A stretch of 64,000 nt of DNA from Combretum micranthum. Taxonomy: Eukaryota > Streptophyta > Magnoliopsida > Myrtales > Combretaceae. A program made the position numbers and the translations under genes. Of the stretch, positions 33,482 through 45,256 are shown piece after piece. Position 1 is the stretch's first letter, and the number at the start of each line of letters is the position of its first letter. A model generated the notes under the pieces. That model had not been told where the DNA came from, ran no database searches, and saw nothing but the letters and a program-made list of their open reading frames with translations. The stretch spans positions 310,001 through 374,000 of the forward strand of contig JAMXBD010001096.1 of assembly GCA_024138025.1 (NCBI GenBank), written 5' to 3'.

Positions 33482-34248
33482 CTACATCTTCTCAATGAGA
33501 GTAGGGCACTCGTACTTTATATAGCCTGGCTTCTTACATTCATAGCAAGTAATTTCCTTCTTCTCTTTCTTTTGTTCCTTTTCTTGATATATTTCCCCTA
33601 CATCACCTTTATAAGTTCTTCTCTTAGTAAATTTAAATTTCTTACCTTTCTTATTTTTTAACATTCGGTTGAGTTTTCGAGCTAGCAAGGTGATGTCTTC
33701 TTCATTAGAATTGAATTTCTCCTTGACAAATTTCTTAGCTTTGAAAGCTATTGCTTTCTTGCTTGGTTCAACGTCTTCTGTTGCATCTAGATGTGATTCA
33801 TATGCCATGAGCTTTTCCTTTAGTTGACTAAGTATCGATTTCTTCAAATCTTGAGCTTCCTCTATAGCTGTCTTCTTAGCATCCCACGTTCTAGGTAAGA
33901 TTCTGAGCATTTTTCTCACCAAATCTGGTTTTGAAATTTTCTTGCCAAGAGAGGTTAATTCGTTTGATATGGCAGTAAATCTACCAGGCAGTAAATCTAT
34001 CAAATGCATCTTTGATTTTTTTCATCTGATTTAAAGTTTAAAAGTTCATATTTTTGAAGCAATGCATTGATCTTAGTATCCTTGATAGTTTCAGTTCCCT
34101 CATATGCAATACATAAAGTATCCCATATATCTTTAGTCGTTTCACAACATGATATTAGATAAAACTCGGATGATGCAATTGTCATAAGTAAGAGATTCTT
34201 AGCATTAGAATTCTTTTCAATGAGCTTCTTTTCTGTTGGTGTCAACAC
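33482..34248 (-). pseudogene. Sirevirus Gag capsid and first zinc knuckle
   Basis: Two adjoining frames (34000-34248 and 33482-34009). UBN2-type blocks ISCCETTKDIWDTLCIAYEG, LINALLQKYELL-like, PDLVRKMLRILPRTWDAK and the knuckle CYECKKPGYIKYEC are visible. In the knuckle the usual GH is GY, so the histidine ligand is missing. The N-terminus above 34248 is partly decayed. Confidence 0.88.
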
Positions 34249-34448
34249 TTCTCCTTGGGTTAAATCTACTTCGTAATCACCATTAGAGATAACCTACCAA
34301 GAATCAAAGTCATTAGCTTTGATGTAAGTAGACATATGCATTTTCCAATAAGGAAAATTCGTGACATCAAAGAAAGGAGCTTTGTTAATTGCAATGTTGT
34401 TATCATCCATTTTCGTGAAGGATCACTCAGTTACAATAAATAAGTACG

Positions 34449-34460
34449 GCTCTTATACCA
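34449..34460 (-). other. Primer-binding site of the Sirevirus
   Basis: The minus strand reads TGGTATAAGAGC, one mismatch from the iMet complement, two bases from the LTR. Confidence 0.85.
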
Positions 34461-34462
34461 AT

Positions 34463-36117
34463 TGTTGGTCCCAAAAGAATAATCAAGAGGGGGGTGAATT
34501 GGTTATTAAAAATTTCTTATTAAAAAATAATTTAGAAACACTCCTGCTTAGTTAATCAAGTTTGAAATGGATTTAAGACACACTTGAAAATGATTGAACT
34601 TGTTTTAAGATCATAATAATAAAAATTAACTCAAGCCAAAATAAATTCGCAAGATTAAAAAAAATTTGTTTTTAGTTACTCTCTGACCGACTCTTTGAGT
34701 TTAATCCATAGCACAAATAATTAAATAAAAATACACAAAATTAAAAAGTAGAGTAGAGAAGATTGTAAAGTCAATTTATAAAGGTTCCGCCTTTAGCATC
34801 AATGCTCTCTTCTAGCATAAAGCCGGGGACCTGGTCTTCCTCACTAGTGTGTTCCACTATATCAAAAAACAATCAAGTTACAAGTTATCCTTGCTAACAC
34901 ACTTGGCTTACAATACACTCAGCTTGATTCTCTAAATTTCTCCTTAGGTTAACAACCAATCTATTGAGCTTACTTTTAACTCTCAATCTCACATAAAATG
35001 AGTAAATCTAAAACAATGGAAATAAAATATGAATCCTCAAAAGTTTCGAACAAAGTAAAACAATTAGTGTAACAAGGTTTTGCTCAGATTATGAAGCGGT
35101 TTTTTTTTTGTCACGATAAAAGTTGTTATTCTTTGAGCACGGCTTGAAGAATATATTTGAATTCCTTCGATGGTTAGATTTCAAGAAGATAAGCTTGTCC
35201 CTTGATATTTTGCACAACATTTAGATGAGCTTGTTTTGACTCTCTGATCGATAATACATTGAATACCACATTATCTTAGCGCTATTATCTTGTAATCTTC
35301 AGAAGATAAACTAGCTTATCTATAACATATGAATCATTATCTCGTAATTTGAATTTGATCCTTAGACCGTTGTTAACATCTTCTTCATAATTTACCTTCT
35401 GATTCTCGTATCCCGTAAGAATAAAATCGTATCTTCTTTGTGAATAAATTCCTCTTGGTTTGACTCTATTCTTCAGACACATACTTCATAAAATCTGGAT
35501 CATGTCTAAATTTTGTAAGTACTTCATATTATGTATACTAACTTTCTCCTCAAATATAATTCGCTATGCAATCTCAAACGAAAATGCCAACCTCATTAGC
35601 TCTCTTATAAACATAACACTGCGTGATAAAAACCATATCCCTTCCTAATAAATAGTGTTCGCATTTTCTTTTACCATGCCTTAGTAGCAGAATTAGAGAA
35701 CTCCCTTGCAACTCCAAAGCATGAATCAACATCTCAGGCTTTGTTGTAAAAAATGTGATTTTCCTAAAAATTGAAATTTGATTCCCTATGGATATTTGAA
35801 CCAACTTTGTGGAACATATTTGAATGTATTACCCAAATACATTTGACTTTGGTGCTGGGTCTTCAATTTGATAAAACAAAATTTTGTTCATTAATTCCTC
35901 AAATCGTAAAACTGTATGACCTTCTGATTCAGCCTTTAAGTAAACTCTTTGTTTGCTTATCATAAGTAACCGTCTGAGTTAGTCTTTGACTTCAAAACTT
36001 TATTAATTCCTTTGAATATGTTACTTCATAAAACACTGCACAACTTAACTTATAAGAAATATTAGAAATACTTGATCTTTTTGTTATCATCAAAACATAT
36101 TTTAGGAGATCTTAACA
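34463..36117 (-). repeat. 5' LTR of the Sirevirus
   Basis: 1655 bp. Same termini as 26186-27853 and high identity by eye. A short tract difference at the poly-T near 35100 accounts for part of the length change. Confidence 0.93.
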
Positions 36118-36122
36118 CATTA
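36118..36122. repeat. Target-site duplication CATTA (right)
   Basis: Matches 26181-26185. Confidence 0.92.
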
Positions 36123-37656
36123 TATGGCCAATAACTTTAAATAAGTCTCAATTAATCCATCAACTTAACCACTACAATTGCATGGCTTATTCAATCTCTA
36201 CATGACTGCTAAAAACTCAACCAAAACCTCATCGATCCAACATAATCTTTTATAAGACACTTCATAATTACAACTCAACAATCAATGCCACTCTATAAAC
36301 AAACATCTCATGAGATCACTTGATTACCCTTTAATAAGTCAATCATCTTTGAGTTCCCTTAGTGATGGCCTAGTACCTAAGTTTTTACTTCAATCTTTAT
36401 TCATCTCAATACCCTTAGAGGCCTAGATAATGTAACTTTTCATTAAAGATTAGCCGCCAATAGGAGTGAAAAGTAAATGTTGATGGTCAATTTTTCTAGT
36501 GAACCTCTCAATCCCAGGGTGACCCATTTGAATCTTCGCAAACAAGGGAAAATGATATCATTATTCTACCTAAGGGCATCTTTTTCCCTACCATTGACAC
36601 TTGCTAACTATCACACGACGAATAAAATGAAAGAACATATCCTCCTTGAATTAGAAATCTCCCTCATTTATTACCTCTAACCTACAAGAGTGAATGGGGC
36701 TAAAAGCACAAGAGAGGAACAACATCTAGGTTCCTTTATGAGAAACTTCTCTAATTAGGATCGCCCTTACACCTCTTTACTCAAGCTTGCTACTTATATA
36801 GATCAAATCTCTTAAAGGAGTTATAGTGCCTATTAAGTAAAAGAGGGGTATTTAAAAATAAGATACACATGACTAGAAGTGTAGATTTGGATAATGCCCT
36901 CCAAATAATGAACAATATAGCCAAAAGAAAACAAAACTATAAAGGAGTTTCAGCCAACTCATAACATACACATAAGTAGAAGTGTAAATTCAAATAATGC
37001 ACTACTAGTATATATTTTTCTTAAGGTTTTATGTTCATAACAATTGTTTTAAATGTATAATCACAACAATATATGATCCATGTACGTCAATAAGTAACAT
37101 ATATGATTTGAATGTAAGCAGTTTTGCTTGTTAGCCCTTTCAATGATTTTCACCCAAGAAGGGCAATGCAAATGAATACATCTATTCTATGCTCATAAAT
37201 TATTCCAACCCCCCTATATATAAAATAAGATATTGACTATTTCATTTGCATACCATATCGTCATGTTGACAACACATAATAACATTTGGTAGCTGAAATT
37301 TAAACATACTACAATTGGCTATCATTTTCCCCTTTGAGAGAAAATTCACTTCAATGTATGCATAGTTGTTTATATAGCTTACTTTACTACATTATCATTC
37401 ATTAGTTGATGTACTTTTTAAAAATATTCCTAAAAATGATAAAAACCTGTTTACATGAAAGGTTGTATATGAAATGGTTTTGGAAATTTTAGAAAAAAAA
37501 ACATGATATGTCGTGGTTGTTGTCAAAACTATATGTTTTAAGCTTTCAATCTCAATAAATCATGTTTTAACAAATGAATGATGAAAATAAATGCGACTAG
37601 GCTTAAATAAAATTGTATAATACCTTTAAGGTCACCAAAAGTTGTCTCAAAACATG

Positions 37657-37690
<34 letters not shown>

Positions 37691-39040
37691 ACGTGAAGTT
37701 TAAGCTAAGAATTTACAAAACTAGAAAAGCGTGGCATGAACACAAAGTCATGTTCCAGTTGTACTTCTCTCTGAGCCTTAAAAACCCACAAAGTCGTGTT
37801 TCCTAGAAAAGCATGGCATGTACATGATGTTTGTGTACTTGTCAGTGCTTCTCTCATCCAGTTGTGCTCCTCCTTACCCCCTCCCCCCTCTTCGCGCGAT
37901 TCTCTTTGATCCTAAAATGCGTTGAAACACAGAAGAACATAAGGGGATACATTCAGCCTTGTTCCCCATGCTTCTCTTTTTTTGAAAAAAGACTTGAAAC
38001 CCAAAATAACATGGGGAGATACATGCAATCGTGTTCTCCCTTGTACTTCACTCTAACCTCCCAAATAAGGGAGAATACGCCTAAAACATGATTGGCCTAT
38101 TCATTCGTATACCAAAACACGGGGTAATACGTCCCTCCATGTACTAGTTATGTTCTTTCCCAACCCTTTTTTCCTTCTTCGATCTTTGTCTAAATTGAGC
38201 AAAACTTAATCTAACTTCTTCCTTAGACTTAAATAACCCTCTAAACATGATCTTAAGTAAAATGGTTAAGTCAAGAAGACATAGATAGAACAAACAATAC
38301 AAAAGGATTAAAGATAATTAATCATGAACTGATTATAATTTCAATCATGAACAATTATTGGATATCGAGCTTGGAAACGGATTTGAAATCTCAAATCAAT
38401 TGACATGTACGTAGTAATTGCATGTTGCTTGTTAGGATAAGTTAATAACCGGATTAAGAATTTAAACTCATCTTAATTGAATGTTAGTTGTGTTTGGCCA
38501 CTTACTGCAGGGGCGTAAACCTTGGATTGGGTTATAGGTCTGATTGTAACTTCAAGTTGATGTGGTAGTTTAAGCACTTAAGCCCTTATAGATGCACGAT
38601 TGTGCTTGATGGCTAGTCGATAAGGAAATTTTTGAGATCATGCAAATGCCTAGGAGCAATTTTGAAGTTATAATGAGTTATATAGTGTTATAGAACCCTA
38701 TATAAAGCGTTACAATGGATCATGCTTGTTAGTGGCACTATGAGAGGATGACCTGGACGGGAATACTTCTTTCTTTTCTTTTTCGATAAATTCTAGGGAT
38801 TTATCAAACCCCTTTCTTCTGTACATGATACACTAAGAGAACCCTACCCCTTTTGTTTGGAAAGAGTCTTGAATACTCCTGTGCATGTTTATATTTCTAG
38901 GATGTTGAGAATACTTGTTTGCTGGCTTAAAACTTAATTAAACTTAATTTGTGCTTGTTGCATTAGCATAGGTGTACATAACATGTGTGTATGTGTTTGA
39001 TTACCGTGTACTGAGCTTCGTCACTTACTTTATATTATTT
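36123..39040. other. Gene-free repeat-derived region
   Basis: No coding gene was recognised. It includes a 29-T tract at 37657-37685 and, at about 37690-38160, diverged short repeats in which phrases like GTGTTCTCCCTTGTACTTC and AAACACGGGG recur. The part after 38170 resembles the non-coding body of LTR-like elements and leads to the mini-exon at 39044. Confidence 0.45.
37657..37685. repeat. Poly-T tract
   Basis: 29 consecutive T. Confidence 0.95.
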
Positions 39041-39043
39041 TAG

Positions 39044-39117
39044 GTATTGAGGACGATCACTTTATGGACTTTCACTATGATTCCATGGGTTTCGAGATAG
39101 ATAAGTTTAGAGAGTAA
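39044..39117 (+). other. Acidic mini-exon, copy C
   Basis: The acceptor-like TATTATTTTAG is followed by GT, then codons beginning IEDDHFMDFHYDSM and ending IDKFRE and a TAA stop. It has the same phase and composition as mini-exons at 44401-44480 and 48159-48205. A transcript has not been shown. Confidence 0.4.
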
Positions 39118-39514
39118 CTTAGACAAGTAGAAGGCCATGTGGACTTTGACAAAAACTATTTGAATCTTTATGTTTCTTATTTCTAATGGATGAATGTAAA
39201 CCTTAAGTTATTTTACTAATTTTGGGCTGAGTACCAAACTTTGTTATTGGGTTGAGTCTAACTTCCCTTTATGACCACTATCTTAAACTATTTTAGACTT
39301 CAAATTATCGTTTTACTTTCTCTTAAAGTGCTTTTCTACATGTTGGTACAATAGTTTTTAAATCGTTGGCAAATTGTCAACCGATGTGTTATGGTTTTAC
39401 TAAAGAACGTAATTATGACTTCACAGCTAAAAATTGATTAGCAACTCACCTAGTTAATAGAAGCCTTGCACATGTTGCTTGGAAGTGATGCGTGTAGTAA
39501 AACAACCATGCCCT

Positions 39515-39640
39515 TAAGCATCCTAAGGGTTAGATCGTTTCACCCCTGATCTATCAAGTGAGGGATCCTAGGTTTGAATCCCCCTTTCCTTCGTTATAAC
39601 AACAATAATAAAAATTATTATTACTATTATTTGATAGTAA
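39515..39640 (+). mobile_element. tRNA-derived SINE-like element
   Basis: B-box-like GGTTTGAATCC at 39571-39581, an A-box-like stretch about 40 bp upstream, and a tail CCTTTCCTTCGTTATAAC followed by an ATA-rich end. It shares layout and tail with the minus-strand copy near 46000. Degenerate. Confidence 0.45.
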
Positions 39641-39642
39641 CA

Positions 39643-40090
39643 TACTAGTGTAATAGTATTTTAAAGCAATTTGGTTGTCTTGCTTATTCATTTCAATCAA
39701 TGAAATATCAATCATATATATGTTAAAGAAAACTCTCATAAAGCATGAAGGATTAACTTAAAAACATAATCATATCTGTATTTTTTATATAAAAGACTTG
39801 TTTCAGTCATATTTTAGTCTTAAAATCTTCAAAGGATATAAGTTTTGCATCTTACAGATTTGAAAATATTCTATAACTTATGTAGTTTTCAAGGAGTAGT
39901 GTGGTAATTTACTCCAAGAAACACATAAACTAAGTGTATTTTCATTTTTCGTTTCATGAAATAAGTTGGGGAAAATGCAAATAATCCCCCTTTGACTTGG
40001 TGTGATTGCTATACCTTCGAAGCCTTCTCATCCTTCTAAACTTTAATATATTAATAAATAATCCTCAAAAGTTTTAAGATTATCCACTCA
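39643..40090 (+). repeat. Direct repeat R, copy 1
   Basis: About 450 bp beginning ATACTAGTGTAATAG and ending AAGTTTTAAGATTATCCACT. A second copy lies beyond the plastid-derived block (42117-42172 plus 44842-45256). A strongly matching core is TTTACTCCAAGAAACACATA. Confidence 0.85.
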
Positions 40091-40356
40091 AAAGGGTACC
40101 TATACCCGAAATCAACAGGTAGATATAGAGAATACCTAAGGGTGTGAGACAACTCTCTCTAAGGAACTCGGCAAAATAGCCTTGTAACTTCAAGAGAAGG
40201 GGTACCTCCTCACAAAGGAGGTGTGGTGATCAAGCCAGGGCGATTAATTACTAAAAACACAAGTTTCCACAAGTCGTTAAGACCATGTTTGGGGGGAGGT
40301 TGCTAGTGTCGGAAGATCAAGAAAGTTAGTGACCTGATGATAGGGGAGCTGACAAC
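40090..40356 (+). pseudogene. Nuclear copy of plastid 23S rDNA, part 1
   Basis: Matches the conserved domain around GACAACTCTCTCTAAGGAAC, TCGGCAAAATAGCC, ACCTCCTCACAAAGG and GACCTGATGATAGGGGAGC of plastid 23S rRNA. Differences from the conserved sequence are mostly C-to-T or G-to-A. It is a fragment and not a functional rRNA gene. Part 2 follows after an insertion. Confidence 0.9.
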
Positions 40357-41988
40357 AATGGATGGATGCAAGAATTAGGAGTGTGGGGGCCATCATCAAT
40401 GTAATAAAACTATTTTCATATTGATATATAAAAAAATATATTGAAGATTGTCAAATTATAAAAAATAATCATTAAGTCGAATTCATTACTTTTTCCTATC
40501 ATAAAATTCATCTATAATAGAATTTGTATCAATTTCTTCAACAATACTTCTTTGTACGTAATCAAAAGACAATTAGCTAGAAATTGAATGCCCATCTTAT
40601 TCCATAATCTATTCTTTAGGATATTGATGATAGAATGAATTGGAATTTTCTACTCTTTTTTACTTGAATATGATAAGAATGAATCAATTCTTTTCTCATA
40701 AGTTAATTCTAATTATCAACTTTTTGTGACGAAAAAATAATAATTATAAGTGAGAAGTAAGTATTATGTCACAATTTATATTTAATTAGACAAATATATA
40801 TATTGAAGTCACATGACATTTTAATTAATCAAGAGCTTAATTGTAAATTGTAGTTCATTTACAATACTATGTACAACACTTATTACATTAACATGTTATA
40901 CAAAAGAATAATACGTACATAATAATATTTATATTAGATGTACGAAAACGAAACAAAAACCCAATTGAAATATTTTCGTCAAAGTTATAGAAAATGTAAA
41001 AAAAGGACAACACAATCTAATGAAATTTATATTAGTTATACAAAAATGGAAGAAAACATATTATATTAGATATAATAAAAATTTCTGACCTTGCTTGAAA
41101 TGAGAACAATAATGATGGCATCATTATATTTCAATATTAAAAGACTGAAGATATTTAATTGTGACTTTCATTCTTAAAAAGTAACTCTTGCTCTTGAAAA
41201 AGGACTTTTATGTTTCAATAGCTAATTTAGAGAAATAGAGAGTAGAACAGAGAAAAATTATTTAATCCAAATAAGAGATTTTTTTTTTTCAAATTTAACA
41301 ATAAAATTCATTTCCCTAAATATCGTAGAGTAATATATTATAATATTGACGAAAAGAACAAAGATTAATAAGTATAGCAACTTGGATGGGGAGTTGTCAC
41401 TAAAAAAAAAAAAAAAGTTTGGTATAAAAGTCTAATTTGTTTGATGTATTACCATTGAAAGCTTCAATAATATTTTATGATATTATTTTCAAAGAATTTC
41501 TTTAAATTGGAGAATATTTAATATGGTTTAAAAGGAAAAAAAAAAAAAAGAAAACCCTGAGTAATTTTTTTTTTTCGATTACTAATTATATTTATTGTAG
41601 GCACAATTACTCTTCTTCTTCTTCTTTTTATGGAAAATAGAAAAAGCGAAACAAAATAATAATTATTAATTAATGTTAACTCTGCAACATCTTTTTATCT
41701 AGGAAGGGGGAAAAAAAAGGAAAAAACAACGTAATTAAAGCTTTGATCAACAACATCTTATCTCTTGAGGGAAAAAGGAAAAAAAAAAAGGACATATGTT
41801 GATAGCATCTGACAACTGTGCATGAAGTTTGGAATTTCTTTTTTAGCCTAGAATTTGAAATTAGTTGAATTGGAAGTTATTGCAATGGACTGCCTTCTTT
41901 GTTCAAAATATAAGGAAGTAGGCGTACGAGGAGAATTCTCTGGGCTGGAGGGGCCAGGGCCCCTTTTTAGGCCCGTCACTACTAATGA
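40357..41988. mobile_element. 1.6-kb insertion inside the plastid rDNA copy
   Basis: AT-rich, with no reading frame. Its edges carry AGGAGTGTGGGGGCC on the left and GGCCCCTTTTTAGGCCCGTCACTACT on the right in pieces (GGGGCC blocks and CACTACT), resembling the sub-terminal repeats of some plant hAT or MITE families. A clean target duplication was not resolved. That it is an insertion is clear because 23S similarity stops and resumes at adjoining rRNA positions. Confidence 0.5.
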
Positions 41989-42113
41989 TTGAAGCCCCGT
42001 AACTATAGTCCTTAAGTAGTGAAATTCTTCGTTGGGTAAGTTCCAACCTGCACGAAAGGCGTAATGATCTAAGTACTACCTTAAAGAGAGACTTAGTGAA
42101 ACAGATATGTCTA
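41989..42113 (+). pseudogene. Nuclear copy of plastid 23S rDNA, part 2
   Basis: Resumes at GAAGCCCC, then GTAACTATAGTCCTTAAG, GGGTAAGTTCC, GCACGAAAGGCGTAATGATC and GTGAAACAGATATGTCT, all conserved 23S segments immediately downstream of part 1. A short internal deletion after GAAGCCCC is visible. It ends where repeat R copy 2 begins. Confidence 0.9.
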
Positions 42114-42116
42114 TTG

Positions 42117-42172
42117 ATATACTAGTACAATAATATTTCAAAGCACTTTGGTTATCTTGTATATTCATTTTG
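42117..42172 (+). repeat. Direct repeat R, copy 2, 5' part
   Basis: ATACTAGTACAATAATATTT and ATCTTGTATATTCATT align with the start of copy 1. It is interrupted at 42173 by an inserted element. Confidence 0.75.
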
Positions 42173-44836
42173 TGAAATAGCCATGAATTTCCTAATTTAC
42201 ATTTTATAAATGTATTATTGAAATTACATATGATTTTAAAATTTAATAGATGTGAATTATGTTGATGCATGAATAATGAGTTGAGTTGTTATTTTAAAAT
42301 AATTAAATATTTTAGAATGATTAAATATTGAGTTCATGATTTTTTTAGTGTATTAGAATGTATGAAATATGATTAGAATAAATTAGATTATGCATGTAAT
42401 TAGACCAATGTATAGCATAAAATTTTGTAACAATTAAAGCCAAAGACCACATTTAATTAGTCCAAAAGTAAGCTTTATTAATTAACCAAATCCAAGCCAA
42501 TTAAAGGACTTAATTAGGCAGCCACTAAAGTCAACCAAATGGATAAATATCAACATTTGAAGTGCAAAATTCGTTCAAAATTTCAACCACCATACACATG
42601 CAAAAAGTATCAAAAACCTCATTCCTACTCCCTCAAAAGCTCTCCCATGTTCATGTGTAACTAAACCTTCATTTCTACAAATTAAACCCACAAAGGCTTG
42701 CAACAAGATCATTAAACTAAGGCTCCAAGTTCATATGGTAAGTGTATTTTTCTTCCCTTTTTTGTATTTAAGTTGAGCTTATGTTAGAATAGAGTTTATG
42801 TGCTAATTGGTGTTAGAATGATTTTGTACATTGATGGTAGTTTAAATAGAAATATATTGCTAGAGTTGTAGTATATGTTTTATATGAATGTTGACATGTG
42901 AGGATGAATGTGTTGGGATGGTTTAAGGGTTGAGTAGTTGAAGTGTGAATTGAAGTGTAATTGGTGTTTGAATGTTGTAGTTGGGTGTTTGATGATTAAA
43001 GTAGGGTTTGTGTTATTTGGATGGTGTTTAGAACATATAACAAGTTTTGGGGAAGCTTAGAATAAGTTTGGAGGATTTTTGAAATGAATAGTTTTTGTAA
43101 AGAAAACAGGAGAACCAAAACATTTTCGAATAGGTCTGCTTTTGAGCGTACGCCAGCATCTGGTACTTTAACACCGCCGGCGTAGAGGCGGTGTTGAAGG
43201 TGATCAGAATCTGTTTTCTTAAAGCTGCTTGAAACCCTACCGGCTTTCGCAAGGAAAGTTTGCCAGTGTTTATTTTTCAAAACGTATGCCGGCTATTAGG
43301 GTTCCAATGCCATTAGCTTAGTGGCGGTGTGGAATGAGAACAGAATCATAATTTTTAATGCCAGGCTTAAGGCTACCAGTGTAGGATCCAAAGTTGTCGG
43401 CGTACATGGATACGCTATCAGTGTTGGGGGTATTCATGGCCGTGGACCAAAACCGTGGAACTCTTAGAAAATTTTTACAAATTAGAGTTGTAGTCTACAT
43501 CGGCTCAAGACCGCCAGTGTAGAATGAGGGCTGCAGGCATATCCTTAAACGCTGCCAATATGGCAAGTGTTGAGTTTTAATGCATTGTGCACCAGTTCAA
43601 CGCCGCCCGCGTTGAAGGCTGGCATGTCCCCTGCAGTTTTCATTTTTAAAAACTTTCTGCAAAATTTCTCAAAGCTTGATATATGATCAATTGAATAATT
43701 GTTAAGTATTGTATGATGTAATAGGATGTTTAAATGCTCTGTTATGACCTTGTAATAATTTATTTGAATTTCTTTGATTAATTATATTTGGAACTAGTGA
43801 ATTAGTACTTAAACTAAGTGGGAAATTCAATATTGTCTTAAACAATGATAGATTCTCACTCGACCAACCCCATTAGTTTCCGAGCCATCTCAGGTACGCG
43901 GTAACTTGCTTGTTTCTTTGCTAGGATAAGCATTAAATCAAGTTACTCTAAATTAAGAAAATTTTAATGATTGATGAGTGTTGATCATCCTTTTATGCCG
44001 TTGAATCTGGTTCGGAGAGCGGCACCTTGCTCAGATTGGGGGCATGGTACTTTTTCGTTATTTGATAGATTTATTTAGGAGATATAAGTATCCGAGCTAC
44101 TTATATCAACCCCCTGAGCGTCATGATGTGTTACTCAGGATTCCCTAGTATTACGGGCTATGCCGGAAGGTGAGGCTGCCTAGTTTGTATAAACAGTAGG
44201 AACCACTCAGGGAGACGCACGTGATACTAGATTCTCAATGTCCAAAGTTTGAATACTCCCATGATATATGACTAACTAAAGATTGAATAATAAATTATTT
44301 TTGTTGCATTTTCTATTTAGCTTAAGCATGTGTGAATCACTTTGCATTTATATGCGTTACTTGCATACTGGGCCTTTGGCTCATATTTTAACCATTTCAG
44401 GTGATGAATCCGACGAGTTTTACACAAGTATGGAGTATGGAATCGATTTCGAGGATTTTCTTGATGATTTGGAGGACTAGAGATAACCTTAGACTTGATG
44501 GAATCCAAATTTTGTAATAGACTAGTTATATTAGTCTTGTGATATTATTTAAAGTTTTAGTTGAATTTTATATGTAATTTTGTTAAGACTTGTAAGAAGC
44601 CTTTGGATGTAATATATGTATATATATATATATATATATATGTACTTAGCTTTATATGACTTAAGTTTATTTTTTTCTTTGTGAAATATGTTAATGGTAT
44701 AGTGTGTTTTGTTAAAAGTTTTGAAAAATTATGGTTTCTATTATATTAAATAGGTGGAATTAGATAAACAATTCCTCAAACAATTCTTTTAGACAACCAT
44801 ATATTAATCCTACAGTGGTGATAGCAGGTCCTTACA
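42173..44836 (+). mobile_element. LTR-like element A (2.66 kb) inserted in repeat R
   Basis: Begins TGAAATAGCC, ends GGTCCTTACA and is flanked by TTTTG on both sides (42168-42172, 44837-44841). The empty site is documented by copy 1 of repeat R, which is continuous there. It contains no long frame. It has a donor-like ATATG|GTAAGTG at 42738, a mini-exon at 44401-44480, a TA run at 44611-44642 and an iMet-PBS-like TGGTGATAGCAGG close to the 3' end. It is probably a solo LTR or a large non-coding derivative. Confidence 0.7.
44401..44480 (+). other. Acidic mini-exon, copy A
   Basis: After the acceptor-like ACCATTTCAG the sequence reads GT, then DESDEFYTSMEYGIDF and a tail FLDDLED before TAG. 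More than a third of residues are Asp or Glu. It lies in element A and downstream of a splice-donor-like site. Confidence 0.45.
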
Positions 44837-44841
44837 TTTTG

Positions 44842-45256
44842 ATTGATGAGATATCAATCATATATATATATATATATATAGATATATGTTAAAGAAACTC
44901 TCAAAAAGGATGAAGAATTGACCAAAAAACATAATCATATCTATATTTTTTTTTTTATATAAAAGACATGTTTCTATCTTCAAATCTTAAAAGGATTTAA
45001 GTGTTGCATCTTACAAGTTTGAAAATTTTCTATAATTTAAATAGTTTTTAAGGAATAGTGTGGTAATTTACTCCAAGAAACACATAAACTAAGTGTATTT
45101 TCATTTTTCATTTCGTGAAATATGTTGTAGAAAATGCAAATAATCCTCCCTTAAACTTGACCTTGATGTGATTACTATACCTTTTAAACCTTCTCATCCT
45201 CCGTAAGTTTGATAAAATAATAAATAATCCCCAAAAGTTTTAAGATGACCCACTTA
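44842..45256 (+). repeat. Direct repeat R, copy 2, 3' part
   Basis: Continues copy 2 from ATTGATGAGATATCAATC to AAGTTTTAAGATGACCCACT, with clear identity to 39695-40090. It contains an expanded TA run (44862-44880) absent from copy 1. Confidence 0.85.

Larger units (their letters stand above)
26186..36117 (-). mobile_element. Sirevirus-type Ty1/copia element with deleted reverse transcriptase
   Basis: 9.9 kb with 1.66-kb LTRs, an exact 5-bp target duplication, an iMet-type primer site, repeated polypurine tracts and an extra reading frame between RNase H and the 3' LTR. These traits characterise Sireviruses (Maximus/SIRE). Minus-strand order: Gag, second zinc knuckle and protease, integrase, then directly RNase H. 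The reverse transcriptase is absent. It could move only with help from intact relatives. Confidence 0.93.

Noticed and set aside
39571..39581. Possible tRNA gene from the GGTTTGAATCC box
   Set aside because: No cloverleaf could be drawn; fits a degenerate SINE better.
42996..43280. 94-codon minus frame in element A
   Set aside because: Locally higher GC with CCGGCG-type repeats, but no domain and overlapping alternatives of similar length.
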